From: Cerasicoccus sp. TK19100
GTDB taxonomy: Bacteria; Verrucomicrobiota; Verrucomicrobiia; Opitutales; Cerasicoccaceae
Direction of reading: 5' to 3'
DNA length: 64,000 nucleotides
NCBI RefSeq assembly: GCF_027257155.1
Contig: NZ_JAPWDU010000001.1
Location: forward strand, 558,001 to 622,000
Both the position numbers and the translations under genes were made by a program. Shown piece after piece: positions 50,497-59,321 of the stretch. The notes below the pieces were generated by a model. It worked only from the letters and a program-made list of their open reading frames with translations. It made no database searches and had not been told where the DNA came from. Numbering within the stretch: position 1 is the first letter of the stretch; each line of letters starts with the position of its first letter.

Positions 50497-50581
50497 CCGT
50501 AGCATAGGCGTCCCGCCTGTGCCCGAATCAATGATATCAAAATGTTGGAGCAGGGGCACAGGCGGGACGCCTATGCTACGG
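50497..50581. repeat. Perfect 28-bp inverted repeat (MITE/REP-like)
   Basis: Arms at 50497-50524 and 50554-50581 are fully complementary over 28 bases, separated by 29 bases. The arm contains GCATAGGCGTCCCGCCTG; from memory, related sequences are widespread as intergenic repeats in Verrucomicrobia and Planctomycetes. Both arms encode peptide shadows such as GGTPMLR. The dispersed copies would need a genome search to confirm. Confidence 0.8.
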
Positions 50582-50700
50582 CTGCCAAACAGCCAACAAA
50601 ACCCTGCCCCCAAGCACATTTTTCATTCGCTTCAAACGCTACTTCCTGCCATACTTTCATTATGAAAAGTCGGCCCACCAGAAGCCCCCACCGCTGGCTA

Positions 50701-50788
50701 AGTATCGCCGACTGCGCGACCAAGCGTCGCCGACTGTAGCTCGAAGCGTCGCCGACACTTCTACGGAGCGTCGCCGACGCTTCACCCA
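50701..50788. repeat. 22-bp tandem repeat, four units
   Basis: Units start at 50701, 50723, 50745 and 50767. Each has the constant half AGCGTCGCCGAC (AGTATCGCCGAC in the first unit) and a variable 10-base half. The period is exactly 22. Between this array and the gene at 51064 lies AT-rich sequence with no recognised feature. Confidence 0.8.
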
Positions 50789-51063
50789 AAGCCTACCCCG
50801 GTGTTTACCATACTTACGCCCGTCTTTCCTCCCAACACACGGGTTGTTCTTTACTGAAACCTCGGACGTCATTCCTAGATAATTCCTCCGCAGTGAGTTA
50901 GTAGTCATTGTGCTAATTGATTTAATTGTAAATCAGTTTCTTGTATCATCCTCAAGCCTTGACGGATGGGGCCCATTGGGTTAATCATTCAATCATGAAA
51001 TTCCAGAAGGTCACTCAGTTTAGATCATCTTGGGCGTGAACAGTAATACTGTCGTGCTAATAA

Positions 51064-51501
51064 ATGAAAACCGAAGACGTAAGTAAAATTTGGGGTAATG
51101 AGATTATCCCAGTTGTCCATCGCCCAGGAGGGAAGCATGACATAAGAGTTAGGCTACCATTTTCCAATGATAACAGAAGTTTTCTTGGCGGAGGAACACG
51201 CAAGCAAGAGCCAGTTTGGAACAAAGAAAAGAAGTTCTGGTCATTGCCGAGGAGTAGATTTAATGAGATTGTTGAACTTATCTTGAGACGACATTCTAAA
51301 GTCTATATCATACAGCCTTATATTGAGACAGAGAAGTGCGCACCAGCATGCCGAAATGCTATAGGTCACGAATGCCAATGCTCTTGTTTAGGAGCAAATC
51401 ATGGAATTGGGAACGATGGAAGTTGGTTTGATATATCTGAGAGTCTAGCGTTGCGGCACAGAAATCGGACACTCGGGTGTCGATTGCTAGTGTCAAATTA
51501 A
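51064..51501 (+). CDS. Cys-rich protein of unknown function in an AT-rich island
   Basis: 145 residues. The first 85 residues are basic and alpha/beta-like (IRVRLPFSNDNRSFLGGG, PVWNKEKKFWSLPRSRFNEIVELIL). Then a compact metal-binding cluster CAPACRNAIGHECQCSCLG with following HG gives five or six Cys/His ligands. Similar clusters appear in uncharacterised proteins of phage or accessory origin, but I cannot name the family. Base composition is clearly more AT-rich than both neighbours, and rare codons such as AGA and ATA are used, which suggests recent transfer. The upstream repeats may mark an insertion edge. Confidence 0.65.
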   Translation: MKTEDVSKIWGNEIIPVVHRPGGKHDIRVRLPFSNDNRSFLGGGTRKQEPVWNKEKKFWSLPRSRFNEIVELILRRHSKVYIIQPYIETEKCAPACRNAIGHECQCSCLGANHGIGNDGSWFDISESLALRHRNRTLGCRLLVSN

Positions 51502-51565
51502 GCATCAACAACTCTGGTGCATGTTTCTTCTGGCGGTGGGACGGCACTTTGCTACGTTGCGCTAC

Positions 51566-52111
51566 ATGACGCCCAAGCTATTTGAATCCTTCCAGCATTG
51601 CCCCATGTGCGGCTCGGCCAACTTGTGCCAGGGCGCGTTGCAACGGAAATGCGGGGACTGCGGGCATGCGATGTTTAACAACCCGATTGCCGCGGTGGCG
51701 GTTTGGATATTCGACGCCGAGAATCGGGTGCTGCTCATCGAGCGTGGACGCGAACCGGCCAAAGGGAAGCTGGCACCGCCGGGTGGATTCCTCGATGCGG
51801 GGGAGTCGTTGGAAGTCGCCGCCAAGCGCGAGATCGAGGAAGAGGTCGGCCTGAAAATCAAGGACCTGCAGTTCGTCTGCTCGCACCCAAATGACTACCT
51901 TTACGGCGGCAAAACTTGCTCGACGTGCGATGTATTCTTCACCGCTCAGTTAGCCGAACCGGCAGGCAACGGCGTGGCGCAGGAAGGCGAAGTCACCGCG
52001 ATGAGTTGGCGAGCGCTGGCGGACATTTCGCGCGACGACTTGGCGTTTGAGTCGATGCGGGTGTCATTGGATAAGTTGCGGGGATTGCGCTTGTTATGCA
52101 GAAAAAAGTGA
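51566..52111 (+). CDS. Nudix hydrolase with zinc ribbon
   Basis: 181 residues from ATG at 51566 (MTPKLFESF); the longer reading from 51521 adds unlikely residues. A zinc ribbon (CPMC...CGDC, about 12-35) is followed by the Nudix box GGFLDAGESLEVAAKREIEE with EEVGL. The layout resembles NudC-like or ADP-ribose-type hydrolases that cleave nucleoside diphosphate derivatives. The last 16 bases overlap the next gene. Confidence 0.9.
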   Translation: MTPKLFESFQHCPMCGSANLCQGALQRKCGDCGHAMFNNPIAAVAVWIFDAENRVLLIERGREPAKGKLAPPGGFLDAGESLEVAAKREIEEEVGLKIKDLQFVCSHPNDYLYGGKTCSTCDVFFTAQLAEPAGNGVAQEGEVTAMSWRALADISRDDLAFESMRVSLDKLRGLRLLCRKK

Positions 52112-52608
52112 ATCTGGCATCGGTGCTGACAGCGATTGTCTTGTTTTTCCTTCCTTGGGTGCAAGTTAGCTGTCAAGAGGGGGTCGTTCGACAATCGGGG
52201 GTGCAGGCTATCCGAGGTGATGTCACCGTCATCAAGAATGGCGAGGCGCAGAAGCAACCAAGAACCGTTGAAAAGAAAAATGATTTTCCGGAGCCTGCTT
52301 GGCTGATACTGGCGGCTTTTGTCTCGCTCTGCGGAGCGGGAGCTTTGGGGATTTGGTCTTGGTTTGCCAAGCGTAGTGCACTGGATCAGGCAGTTGTGTG
52401 GATTTGTGTGGGGGCGCTTATTTTAGTTTTGGCTCAAAGCTTCGTTGGCTTTCCGCTCTTTACCTTCATACTGCAAGCGACCGACAAAGCCGCCTTTGAT
52501 GACGAATTGTGGCGAAGTTACCAACCTGCTTTTTATGCACTCTGGGTCGCCTTGTTTCTGCCCATTACATGGCGTATCGCGGATAAGAAGTTTAAGGGTG
52601 CTGGATAA
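52096..52608 (+). CDS. Four-helix membrane protein of unknown function
   Basis: 170 residues. One N-terminal helix (about 8-24), a polar loop of about 40 residues, then three helices (about 70-90, 100-122 and 142-160). The start lies within the Nudix gene (16-base overlap), so the two are probably co-translated. No family recognised. Confidence 0.7.
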   Translation: MQKKVNLASVLTAIVLFFLPWVQVSCQEGVVRQSGVQAIRGDVTVIKNGEAQKQPRTVEKKNDFPEPAWLILAAFVSLCGAGALGIWSWFAKRSALDQAVVWICVGALILVLAQSFVGFPLFTFILQATDKAAFDDELWRSYQPAFYALWVALFLPITWRIADKKFKGAG

Positions 52609-52697
52609 GGTGGCGCGGATCGTCTCGATTCGCAGTTTCAGTTGATTGGCCAGTAGGATGCTGGCGGCTTGTCTGGAGACTGCGCCCTACCTTTTTG

Positions 52698-52712
52698 CTT
52701 TGCGTTGCAAAG
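52698..52712. repeat. CTTTGC-N3-GCAAAG palindrome, copy 5
   Basis: CTTTGCGTTGCAAAG with perfect arms, in the space between two convergent genes. Confidence 0.6.
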
Positions 52713-52798
52713 TAAACGGCCCGCCTGAGCAGAAATCAGGCGGGCCGGGTGGGGGATAATTCGCTATTATGCGAAATACTAAATGGACGTATTGTGGC

Positions 52799-53551
52799 TT
52801 AGGTCGCGGCGCGCATGGAGGCAACGCAGTCTTTGAGGGCGGGGACAGGGTCTTCCGGGTCGCCTTCATATTCGATGACGGTCATGCCCTCGAAGCCGCC
52901 GTTTTCCAGCGCCTTGACGAAGCCCGGGAGGTCGAGGTTGCCGGTGCCGACAACGACATCGGTCCACTTGCCGTCCTTGCCGAAGGTGAAGTCCTTGTAG
53001 TGGACGCCGTAGATGTGGCCGGCAAATTTTTCCGCCCACTGGATTGGCTTGCCCTGGTTGGGGCCGATTTGCATGCACCAGGCGGTGTCGATGCAAAGGC
53101 CGATCTGTGGGCCGCCGAGCTTGATCAGGTATTCGAGGACGTCGGGGCTGCCGCCAAACATGTAACCGCCGTGGCAGTGAATGCCCACGCGGATGCCGAA
53201 CTCTTCCGACCACTGGCGGACCTTGGGCACGGCCTGCATGAAGCTGTCGATGCGGAAGTGGGCGGAGATGTGCTTAGCACCTGCGGCGGCGGCGCACTCG
53301 AACTTTTTGCGCTCGTCGTCGCAGCCGACGAAGGTTTCCACGCCAATGGAGCAGATGGAGACGCCGGCATCGTTGTAAGTCTGAACGACTTCCTTGAAGG
53401 ACTCCGGGTCGTTGAAGTCGGCGTGAATGCCGCAGATTTCGATTTTGCTCAGGCCGATTTCCTTCACCTTGGCGGCGACGGCGGCGTTGTCTTTGGTGTT
53501 GCGGAAACAATAGCTTTGCACGCCAAAGTTTCTTGCGGGGGTGGTGCTCAT
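52799..53551 (-). CDS. Sugar-phosphate isomerase/epimerase-like TIM-barrel protein
   Basis: 250 residues. AP-endonuclease-2/xylose-isomerase-like fold: IEICGIHADFNDP, ICSIGVETFVGCD, FGIRVGIHCHGGYMFGGSPD, IGLCIDTAWCMQIG, HIYGVHYKDFTFG. The Glu, His and Asp ligands expected for a metal-dependent sugar isomerase or epimerase are in place. It pairs with the Gfo/Idh/MocA gene upstream (117 bases apart) and the AraC gene, a usual set for inositol or uncommon sugar use. Substrate unknown. Confidence 0.85.
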   Translation of the reverse strand: MSTTPARNFGVQSYCFRNTKDNAAVAAKVKEIGLSKIEICGIHADFNDPESFKEVVQTYNDAGVSICSIGVETFVGCDDERKKFECAAAAGAKHISAHFRIDSFMQAVPKVRQWSEEFGIRVGIHCHGGYMFGGSPDVLEYLIKLGGPQIGLCIDTAWCMQIGPNQGKPIQWAEKFAGHIYGVHYKDFTFGKDGKWTDVVVGTGNLDLPGFVKALENGGFEGMTVIEYEGDPEDPVPALKDCVASMRAAT

Positions 53552-53668
53552 AATAAGTGTTGGTTGAGGTTTTTAACTACGGATGTCGCAGATGAGCGCA
53601 GATATTGATATGAAAACTTATCGGTGTGAATTTGCGTTATCCGTAGTTCCTAAATTCTTAGTTTCAGT

Positions 53669-54721
53669 TTAAAGAATGACTTCCTTGCCGGTGGCACTGG
53701 ATTCCTGGATGGCGTCGAGAATCTTCTGCACGACGAGTGATTGCTGCGGAGGCGTGGCAAGTTCTTCGCGTCCGAGGATCACGTTGGTGAAGTTCGCAAA
53801 GCGGCAGCAATGTTTGTAAAGCGGCTCAGCCTTGACGCTCTCAATGACGTCGTAATCGGCGCGGAGCGGGTCGTTGCGGAACAGCTTGGCTGTGGCGACA
53901 TCCGCGCCGGCTTCGGTGCCAAAGAGCTGCACGCCGTTGCGGTTCGGTGTTTCCATGTGGCAGGCCCAGCTGGCGTCGAGGGCAACAGTGGCACCATCGC
54001 TAAAGCGAATCAGTGCAGTAGCAAAATCATCCACGTCGAAGACGGACTCCGTCTTGTCGGAGATGCCCCAGCCGCCGGCACCCAGGCCGCGGTTACCAAA
54101 TTTGGTGTAGGTCGCGCCATAAACCGAAACCGGATCGAAGCGGTTGATGGAATACAGGCACAGGTCGAGGAAGTGAACGCCGATGTCGTTCAGGCAGCCG
54201 CCGCCCGCGAGGACCTTATTGCCGAACCAGGTGCCCATGCCCGGGATGCCGGTGCGGCGATTCCAAAATGCCTTGGCGTGGTAGATCTCGCCAAAGGTGC
54301 CCTGGCGCTGCAGGGAGACGATCTTCTGGTGAGTTTCGACAAAGCGCTGATTCATGCCGACGGTGAACTTTTTGCCAGCGCGTTCAGAGGCGGCAATGAC
54401 GTCCGCAGCTTCCTTGGCATTGAGCGCAAACGGCTTTTCGAGGATGACATGTTTGCCGGCTTCGAGTGCTTGAATCGCGAGCGGTGCGTGAAACTTATTG
54501 GGCACGGCGATGTAAACCGCGTCGACATCCGGGTTGGCCAGCAGCTCATCCGCCGAGGCGTAGCTGTTGGGGATTTGCTTGTCCTCGCAAAGCTTCTTCA
54601 GGCGCTCGGCGCTGAGGTCACTCGCGGCAATGACAGAGGCGTCGTCGTGCTTGTTAATTTGGTCGGTAGCGGGCCAGGCAATGGAGCCGGCACCGATGAG
54701 GCCGTATCGAACTTGAGACAT
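53669..54721 (-). CDS. Gfo/Idh/MocA-family oxidoreductase
   Basis: 350 residues. The NAD(P)-binding motif GLIGAGSIAWPA is at the N-terminus, IAVPNKFHAPLAIQALEAGKHVILEKPF has the catalytic-region EKP motif, and GCLNDIGVHFLDLCLY carries the D-x3-H of the substrate domain. It would oxidise or reduce a sugar or cyclitol. It is divergent from an AraC regulator 155 bases away. Confidence 0.9.
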   Translation of the reverse strand: MSQVRYGLIGAGSIAWPATDQINKHDDASVIAASDLSAERLKKLCEDKQIPNSYASADELLANPDVDAVYIAVPNKFHAPLAIQALEAGKHVILEKPFALNAKEAADVIAASERAGKKFTVGMNQRFVETHQKIVSLQRQGTFGEIYHAKAFWNRRTGIPGMGTWFGNKVLAGGGCLNDIGVHFLDLCLYSINRFDPVSVYGATYTKFGNRGLGAGGWGISDKTESVFDVDDFATALIRFSDGATVALDASWACHMETPNRNGVQLFGTEAGADVATAKLFRNDPLRADYDVIESVKAEPLYKHCCRFANFTNVILGREELATPPQQSLVVQKILDAIQESSATGKEVIL

Positions 54722-54876
54722 GTTTTATTCAGGGTTTATTTTTTAAATGTCGGGTATGGCTCTTATCAAAGGCCTTTGATTGAGGATTGCTAGAATATAG
54801 AATTTACAAAAGCTATGATATTTTACCGATTTCTCTGCTTGCCCCAACGGGCGAGAAACTGATTGGCTAACGGTTA

Positions 54877-55665
54877 ATGTTTAGTAGCTTGCGCAAGTTG
54901 GAAATTCTATCGGTGGCGCATTTTCACCATCCGCCGGGACTGCATCCCAAGCCGCGTATCATTGCCAAGGACCAGCTCTGCATCGAATTAGTAACCGGGG
55001 GCCGCGGCTGGATTGAGCACGAGAATGATTGGGTGGAGGTGAACCCTGGTGCCTTACTCTGGAACGGCCCCGGTGAATACACCATCGGGCGCAATGATTT
55101 CGAAAATCCCTATCGCTGTCTCTCGGTGCGTTGCCGATACCAAGGGCGTTTTCAGCGCGCCACGCCGCGTATCACCAAGTGGGATGACTTGGATTCGGTG
55201 CGGCAGTTTACGGATCAGGCCGTGCGCCTCTTTTACGAGGAAAGTTTTAATGTGGAGTTGCTGACCGGCCGCATCATGGGGGAGCTCCAGTTTCGCGCCG
55301 GTTATTACGCCTGGGCGAGTGACCGCCAGGAAGCGCCCAAGCCATTGCTCTTAGCGCAGCAGGCAATTGAGCGCGACTATGCGCAACCACTTTCAGTCGA
55401 AGACCTGGCGGAACTCAGTGGGTGGTCGGCCCCTCATATGCACGCGGAGTTTCGGCGGCACTTCGGGGAGTCGCCACATCAGGCCTTAATTGCCCGGCGG
55501 ATGCGCGCGGCGAAGGTGCAACTGGCCGCGACGAATAACCCGATTAAGCAGATCGCCGTCGAATGTGGCTTTTCCGGAGCCTCGGCTTTTTGCACGGCGT
55601 TTCGTCGCCAGACGGGGGTGACTCCCGCTGTTTTTCGTCAACAACAGCAGCACGGAGCCCGATAG
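54877..55665 (+). CDS. AraC-family transcriptional regulator
   Basis: 262 residues. A cupin-like sensing domain (about 15-145) is followed by a double helix-turn-helix (about 160-258): PLSVEDLAELSGWSAPHMHAEFRRHFGESPHQALI and NPIKQIAVECGFSGASAFCTAFRRQTGVTPA in sequence. It likely responds to a sugar and controls the divergent oxidoreductase gene. Confidence 0.92.
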   Translation: MFSSLRKLEILSVAHFHHPPGLHPKPRIIAKDQLCIELVTGGRGWIEHENDWVEVNPGALLWNGPGEYTIGRNDFENPYRCLSVRCRYQGRFQRATPRITKWDDLDSVRQFTDQAVRLFYEESFNVELLTGRIMGELQFRAGYYAWASDRQEAPKPLLLAQQAIERDYAQPLSVEDLAELSGWSAPHMHAEFRRHFGESPHQALIARRMRAAKVQLAATNNPIKQIAVECGFSGASAFCTAFRRQTGVTPAVFRQQQQHGAR

Positions 55666-55936
55666 TTTCAGATCGAGGGTTGCATTGTGGTAAGGGCGTG
55701 GCTTACCATGCCATCTTCGTTTCCTAATAGGTAACACTAAAGAAGCAGAGACCCAGAAATATCCATCAAAGACAGCGCCAGCTCCGGCGAGCCACCGTTA
55801 TAGGCTACGAGCATGCCCGTGGGCCCCAAGACAGATTTCTGTTCGGGACGGGTGAGGATAGAAGAATCTGGTTTCAAGCCGCACCGCAGGCATGGCCGTG
55901 TACGACTACTTTTTTCGCAACCTGGCTGTAACCTCC

Positions 55937-55963
55937 ATTATTATTATTATTATTATTATTATT
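55937..55963 (+). repeat. Nine ATT trinucleotide repeats directly before a start codon
   Basis: Nine ATT units run without interruption into the ATG of the glycine/sarcosine methyltransferase at 55964. Upstream, ACCTCC resembles an anti-Shine-Dalgarno rather than a ribosome site. The stretch from 55666 to 55936 holds no gene and no recognised riboswitch. Confidence 0.9.
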
Positions 55964-56779
55964 ATGACAGATGTCACCAAGACCACCGAACAGGACTACG
56001 GGGAAAACCCAATCGGAGTCCGAGAAACAGACACTTACAAAGGCGAATACGTCCATTCCTTCGTGGATAAATGGGACGAGCTGATTGATTGGGACGCACG
56101 CGCCGAGAGCGAGGGTTCGTTCTTCATTAAATTACTGAAGGAGCGCGGCTGCAAGCGGGTGCTGGATGTTGCCACCGGCACGGGGTTTCACTCCGTTAGG
56201 CTGATCAAGGAAGGCTTTGAGGTGGTGAGCGCTGACGGCGCACCGGAGATGCTCGCCAAAGCATTTAATAATGGCCGCAAACATGGCGAAATCCTGCGCA
56301 CGGTACAGGCAGACTGGCGTTGGCTAAACCGCGACGTGCACAACAAGTTCGATGCCGTGATTTGCCTGGGCAATTCCTTTACGCACCTTTTCTCCGAACG
56401 CGATCGGCGTAAGGCATTGGCCGAGTTTTATGCCTGCCTGAGACATGATGGTATCCTGATTCTCGACCAGCGAAACTACGACATGATCCTGGATGAAGGC
56501 TTTAAGACTAAGCACACGTATTACTACTGCGGTGAGAATGTTCGCGCCGAGCCAGAGCACGTTGATGAGGGGCTGGCGCGTTTCTGCTATTCCTTCCCGG
56601 ATGGCTCTAAGTTCCACCTGAACATGTATCCGCTACGCGCTAATTACGTGAAGCGGCTGATGACCGAAGTCGGTTTCCAGAACATCGAAACGTTTGCGGA
56701 CTTCCAGGAAACTTACCGTCAGGACGACCCGGATTTCTATATCCACGTCGCCGAGAAACGCTACCCGAACGCCAAATAA
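55964..56779 (+). CDS. Glycine/sarcosine N-methyltransferase
   Basis: 271 residues from ATG at 55964. The longer open frame from 55892 would put nine Ile residues in front and is not supported by family length. GENPIGVRETDTYKGEYVHSFVDKWDELIDWDAR is the typical start of the GSMT family, and RVLDVATGTGFHSVRL is the SAM-binding motif. The enzyme methylates glycine to sarcosine and dimethylglycine using SAM. It forms an operon with SDMT (6 bases) and a BCCT transporter. Confidence 0.92.
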   Translation: MTDVTKTTEQDYGENPIGVRETDTYKGEYVHSFVDKWDELIDWDARAESEGSFFIKLLKERGCKRVLDVATGTGFHSVRLIKEGFEVVSADGAPEMLAKAFNNGRKHGEILRTVQADWRWLNRDVHNKFDAVICLGNSFTHLFSERDRRKALAEFYACLRHDGILILDQRNYDMILDEGFKTKHTYYYCGENVRAEPEHVDEGLARFCYSFPDGSKFHLNMYPLRANYVKRLMTEVGFQNIETFADFQETYRQDDPDFYIHVAEKRYPNAK

Positions 56780-56785
56780 TACGAT

Positions 56786-57616
56786 ATGAGCAACGCGACT
56801 GTAGAAAAAGCAAAAACCTATTACGACAGTAACGACGCCGATAACTTCTACTTCAATGTATGGGGTGGGGAGGATATCCATGTGGGCATTTACCTGCGCA
56901 AGGGTGAGTCGATTTTCGAGGCCAGTCGTCGCACGGTGGAGACCATGGCTGCGCGGCTCGATGGCTTTCCGGCGAGCTCACGCGTGGTTGATCTAGGCGC
57001 TGGTTATGGCGGTTCCGCGCGCTACCTTGCGCGGGAAAAGGGATTCCACGTTACGTGCCTGAATCTCAGTGCCGTGCAAAACGAGCGTAACCGCAAGATG
57101 AACGAAGAGCAGGATTTGGCCGATCAGATCGATGTCGTTGATGGCAATTTCGAGGAACTGCCTTTTGCGGATAATTCCTTTAACATTGCCTGGACACAGG
57201 ATGCGATTCTCCACAGTGCCGACCGCGAACGCGTATTTGCCGAAGTGGACCGTGTGCTCAAGCCTGGAGGCGTAATGGTGATGACTGATCCGATGATGAA
57301 GGAGGGTGCCGATCAATCCGTCCTTCAGCCAGTCTTTGACCGGATTCATCTGGCCTCAATGGGCAGCGTGGAGAAATATGCGGCTTATGCGCAAGAGCTT
57401 GGCTGGACTGTCGAGCCCATGGAAGAGCGCACCAAGGATCTCGTGACACACTACTCACGCGTTTTGGAAGAGCTGGAATCGCGCACTGAAGAGCTATCAC
57501 GCCACTGCAGCGTGGAATACATTGAACGCATGAAAAAAGGTCTGCGGCACTGGATCAACGCTGGTCAGAATGACGCCTTGTTCTGGGGTATTCTGATGTA
57601 TCGCAAACCAGAATGA
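56786..57616 (+). CDS. Sarcosine/dimethylglycine N-methyltransferase
   Basis: 276 residues, the family's normal length. YYDSNDADNFYFNVWGGEDIHVGIY is the diagnostic N-terminal region, VVDLGAGYGGSARYLA the SAM site, and NIAWTQDAILHSADRE the following motif. It completes glycine betaine synthesis from sarcosine. Its stop overlaps the transporter start (ATGA). Confidence 0.94.
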   Translation: MSNATVEKAKTYYDSNDADNFYFNVWGGEDIHVGIYLRKGESIFEASRRTVETMAARLDGFPASSRVVDLGAGYGGSARYLAREKGFHVTCLNLSAVQNERNRKMNEEQDLADQIDVVDGNFEELPFADNSFNIAWTQDAILHSADRERVFAEVDRVLKPGGVMVMTDPMMKEGADQSVLQPVFDRIHLASMGSVEKYAAYAQELGWTVEPMEERTKDLVTHYSRVLEELESRTEELSRHCSVEYIERMKKGLRHWINAGQNDALFWGILMYRKPE

Positions 57617-59190
57617 GCGAAGCGAAAAATGACAAGCCGGCGCGCAAACGCATCGACGTACACGCGCCGGTTTTCTTCTGTTCGGCCGGGCTGATAATCT
57701 TCTTTGTCATTGTGAGTTTGGTCTCGCTGGAAACAGCGGGCCAAACTTTCTCTGCGATGCAAAGTTGGATATCGAAGAACTCACGCTGGTTCTTCATTGG
57801 CGTGGTGGATCTGTTTTTGCTGTTCATCGTTTGGCTGCTTTTCACGCGCTTCTCCCACATCCGTCTGGGCGGGAAAGACGCGAAGCCGGAGTTCAGCTAC
57901 TTCTCCTGGATGTCGATGCTGTTCAGCGCAGGCATGGGTATCGGCCTGTTGTTCTACAGCGTGGCCGAGCCGATCATGCACGCTTCGAATCCGCCCTTTC
58001 ACGGTGTGGAAGCATTGACGGAAGATGCCGCGCGCGACGCCATGCAGCTCACGTATTTTCACTGGGGTTTCCATGCCTGGGGCATCTATGCGCTGGTGGG
58101 GTTGTCGCTGGCTTACTTCTCCTTTAACCATAAGGCTCCGCTCACGATTCGCTCTGCGTTTCGTCCGCTACTGGGTGACCGGGTGGATGGGCCAATTGGC
58201 AACTCGATTGATATCCTCGCCGTCGTTGCGACCTTATTTGGCGTGGCGACTTCCTTGGGGCTCGGTGTGCAGCAGGTTAATGCGGGCTTGGACTACTTGT
58301 TCGGCATTGGCGAATCGAGGATTACTCAAGTGCTGCTGATAGCGGGCATCACCGCGCTGGCGACGATTTCCGTCGTCTCTGGTTTGAATGGGGGCATCCG
58401 CCGTCTGAGTGAGCTAAACCTGTCGGCCGCCGCACTGCTGCTACTCTTTGTATTGTTTGCTGGGCCGACTCTGTTTCTGCTCGGCGGCTACGTGCAAAAT
58501 ATCGGCTCTTATTTGCAGAATTTTCTTAAGCTGAGCACTTGGACGGAAACCTATCAGCGTACAAACTGGCAAGAGGGATGGACCGTTTTTTATTGGGCCT
58601 GGTGGATCGCCTGGTCGCCGTTTGTGGGGATGTTCATTGCCCGCATTTCACGCGGTAGGACGATACGGGAATTTATTCTGGGTGTGTTATTGGCACCGAC
58701 CTTGATGACGTTTGCCTGGTTGTCGATATTCGGCAACGCCGCGTTGTTTGAACAGCTTTACGGCGCTGGCGAGCTGGCGGGAGAGGTTAATAAGAGTATC
58801 CCTGTGGCGCTCTTTGAAATGCTCGACGCCTATCCGCTGTCCAAAGTCGCTTCACTACTTTGCGTGGTGGTGATCATCACCTTCTTCGTGACTTCGTCTG
58901 ACTCGGGTTCGCTGGTGATCGACATCATCACCGCAGGCGGCAATACCGACCCGCCCGTGGCACAGCGTGTTTTCTGGGCGGTGATGGAGGGCGTCGTGGC
59001 GGCTGTTTTATTGCTTGGTGGCGGCCTGGGTGCTCTGCAGACGGCTTCCATTACGACGGGGTTGCCGTTTGCCATCGTGTTGGTGGTAATGATGTTCAGC
59101 CTCTACAAGGGGCTCTCGCAAGACCCGGCGGCACCCCCTTCGTATCAACAGCTACGACGCAAGGTCGAAAAACTGGAGCAGGATCGCTAA
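57613..59190 (+). CDS. BCCT-family betaine/choline transporter
   Basis: 525 residues with about twelve helices. The BCCT signatures are present: GMGIGLLFYSVAEPIMH, TYFHWGFHAWGIYALVG, and AWWIAWSPFVGMFIARISRG, the last covering the substrate-site Trp cluster. It imports betaine or related osmolytes with sodium. Placed after two betaine-synthesis genes, it lets the cell both make and take up the osmolyte, as expected in saline habitats. A one-mismatch CTTTGC palindrome lies in its N-terminal part (57750-57764). Confidence 0.95.
   Translation: MSEAKNDKPARKRIDVHAPVFFCSAGLIIFFVIVSLVSLETAGQTFSAMQSWISKNSRWFFIGVVDLFLLFIVWLLFTRFSHIRLGGKDAKPEFSYFSWMSMLFSAGMGIGLLFYSVAEPIMHASNPPFHGVEALTEDAARDAMQLTYFHWGFHAWGIYALVGLSLAYFSFNHKAPLTIRSAFRPLLGDRVDGPIGNSIDILAVVATLFGVATSLGLGVQQVNAGLDYLFGIGESRITQVLLIAGITALATISVVSGLNGGIRRLSELNLSAAALLLLFVLFAGPTLFLLGGYVQNIGSYLQNFLKLSTWTETYQRTNWQEGWTVFYWAWWIAWSPFVGMFIARISRGRTIREFILGVLLAPTLMTFAWLSIFGNAALFEQLYGAGELAGEVNKSIPVALFEMLDAYPLSKVASLLCVVVIITFFVTSSDSGSLVIDIITAGGNTDPPVAQRVFWAVMEGVVAAVLLLGGGLGALQTASITTGLPFAIVLVVMMFSLYKGLSQDPAAPPSYQQLRRKVEKLEQDR
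57750..57764. repeat. CTTTGC-N3-GCAAAG palindrome, copy 6 (one mismatch)
   Basis: CTCTGCGATGCAAAG, inside the BCCT gene (protein segment SAMQS). Confidence 0.4.
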
Positions 59191-59286
59191 CTTTTTCATA
59201 TAAAAACCCGCATTGATTGGCGGCGATGTGATATTTAACATTAGCGCTTGTTGATGAATTAGAGTATATCGTAACACTGCGGGGCC

Positions 59287-59318
59287 TCGCAGGCTTTTTA
59301 ACCCAGAAAGACCTGCGA
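59287..59318 (+). promoter_or_regulatory. Stem-loop just before the pseudopilin start
   Basis: TCGCAGG pairs with CCTGCGA around an 18-base loop, ending three bases before ATG at 59322. It would cover the ribosome-binding region and may control translation. Confidence 0.4.
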
Positions 59319-59321
59319 ATT

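Noticed and set aside
55666-55936. Glycine or c-di-AMP riboswitch before the betaine operon
   Set aside because: Function of the operon made this attractive, but I could not find the conserved cores of either class in the sequence.
55892-56779. 295-residue form of the glycine/sarcosine methyltransferase
   Set aside because: It would begin with a stretch of nine Ile from the ATT repeat; family members start at the MTDVTKTT-like position.
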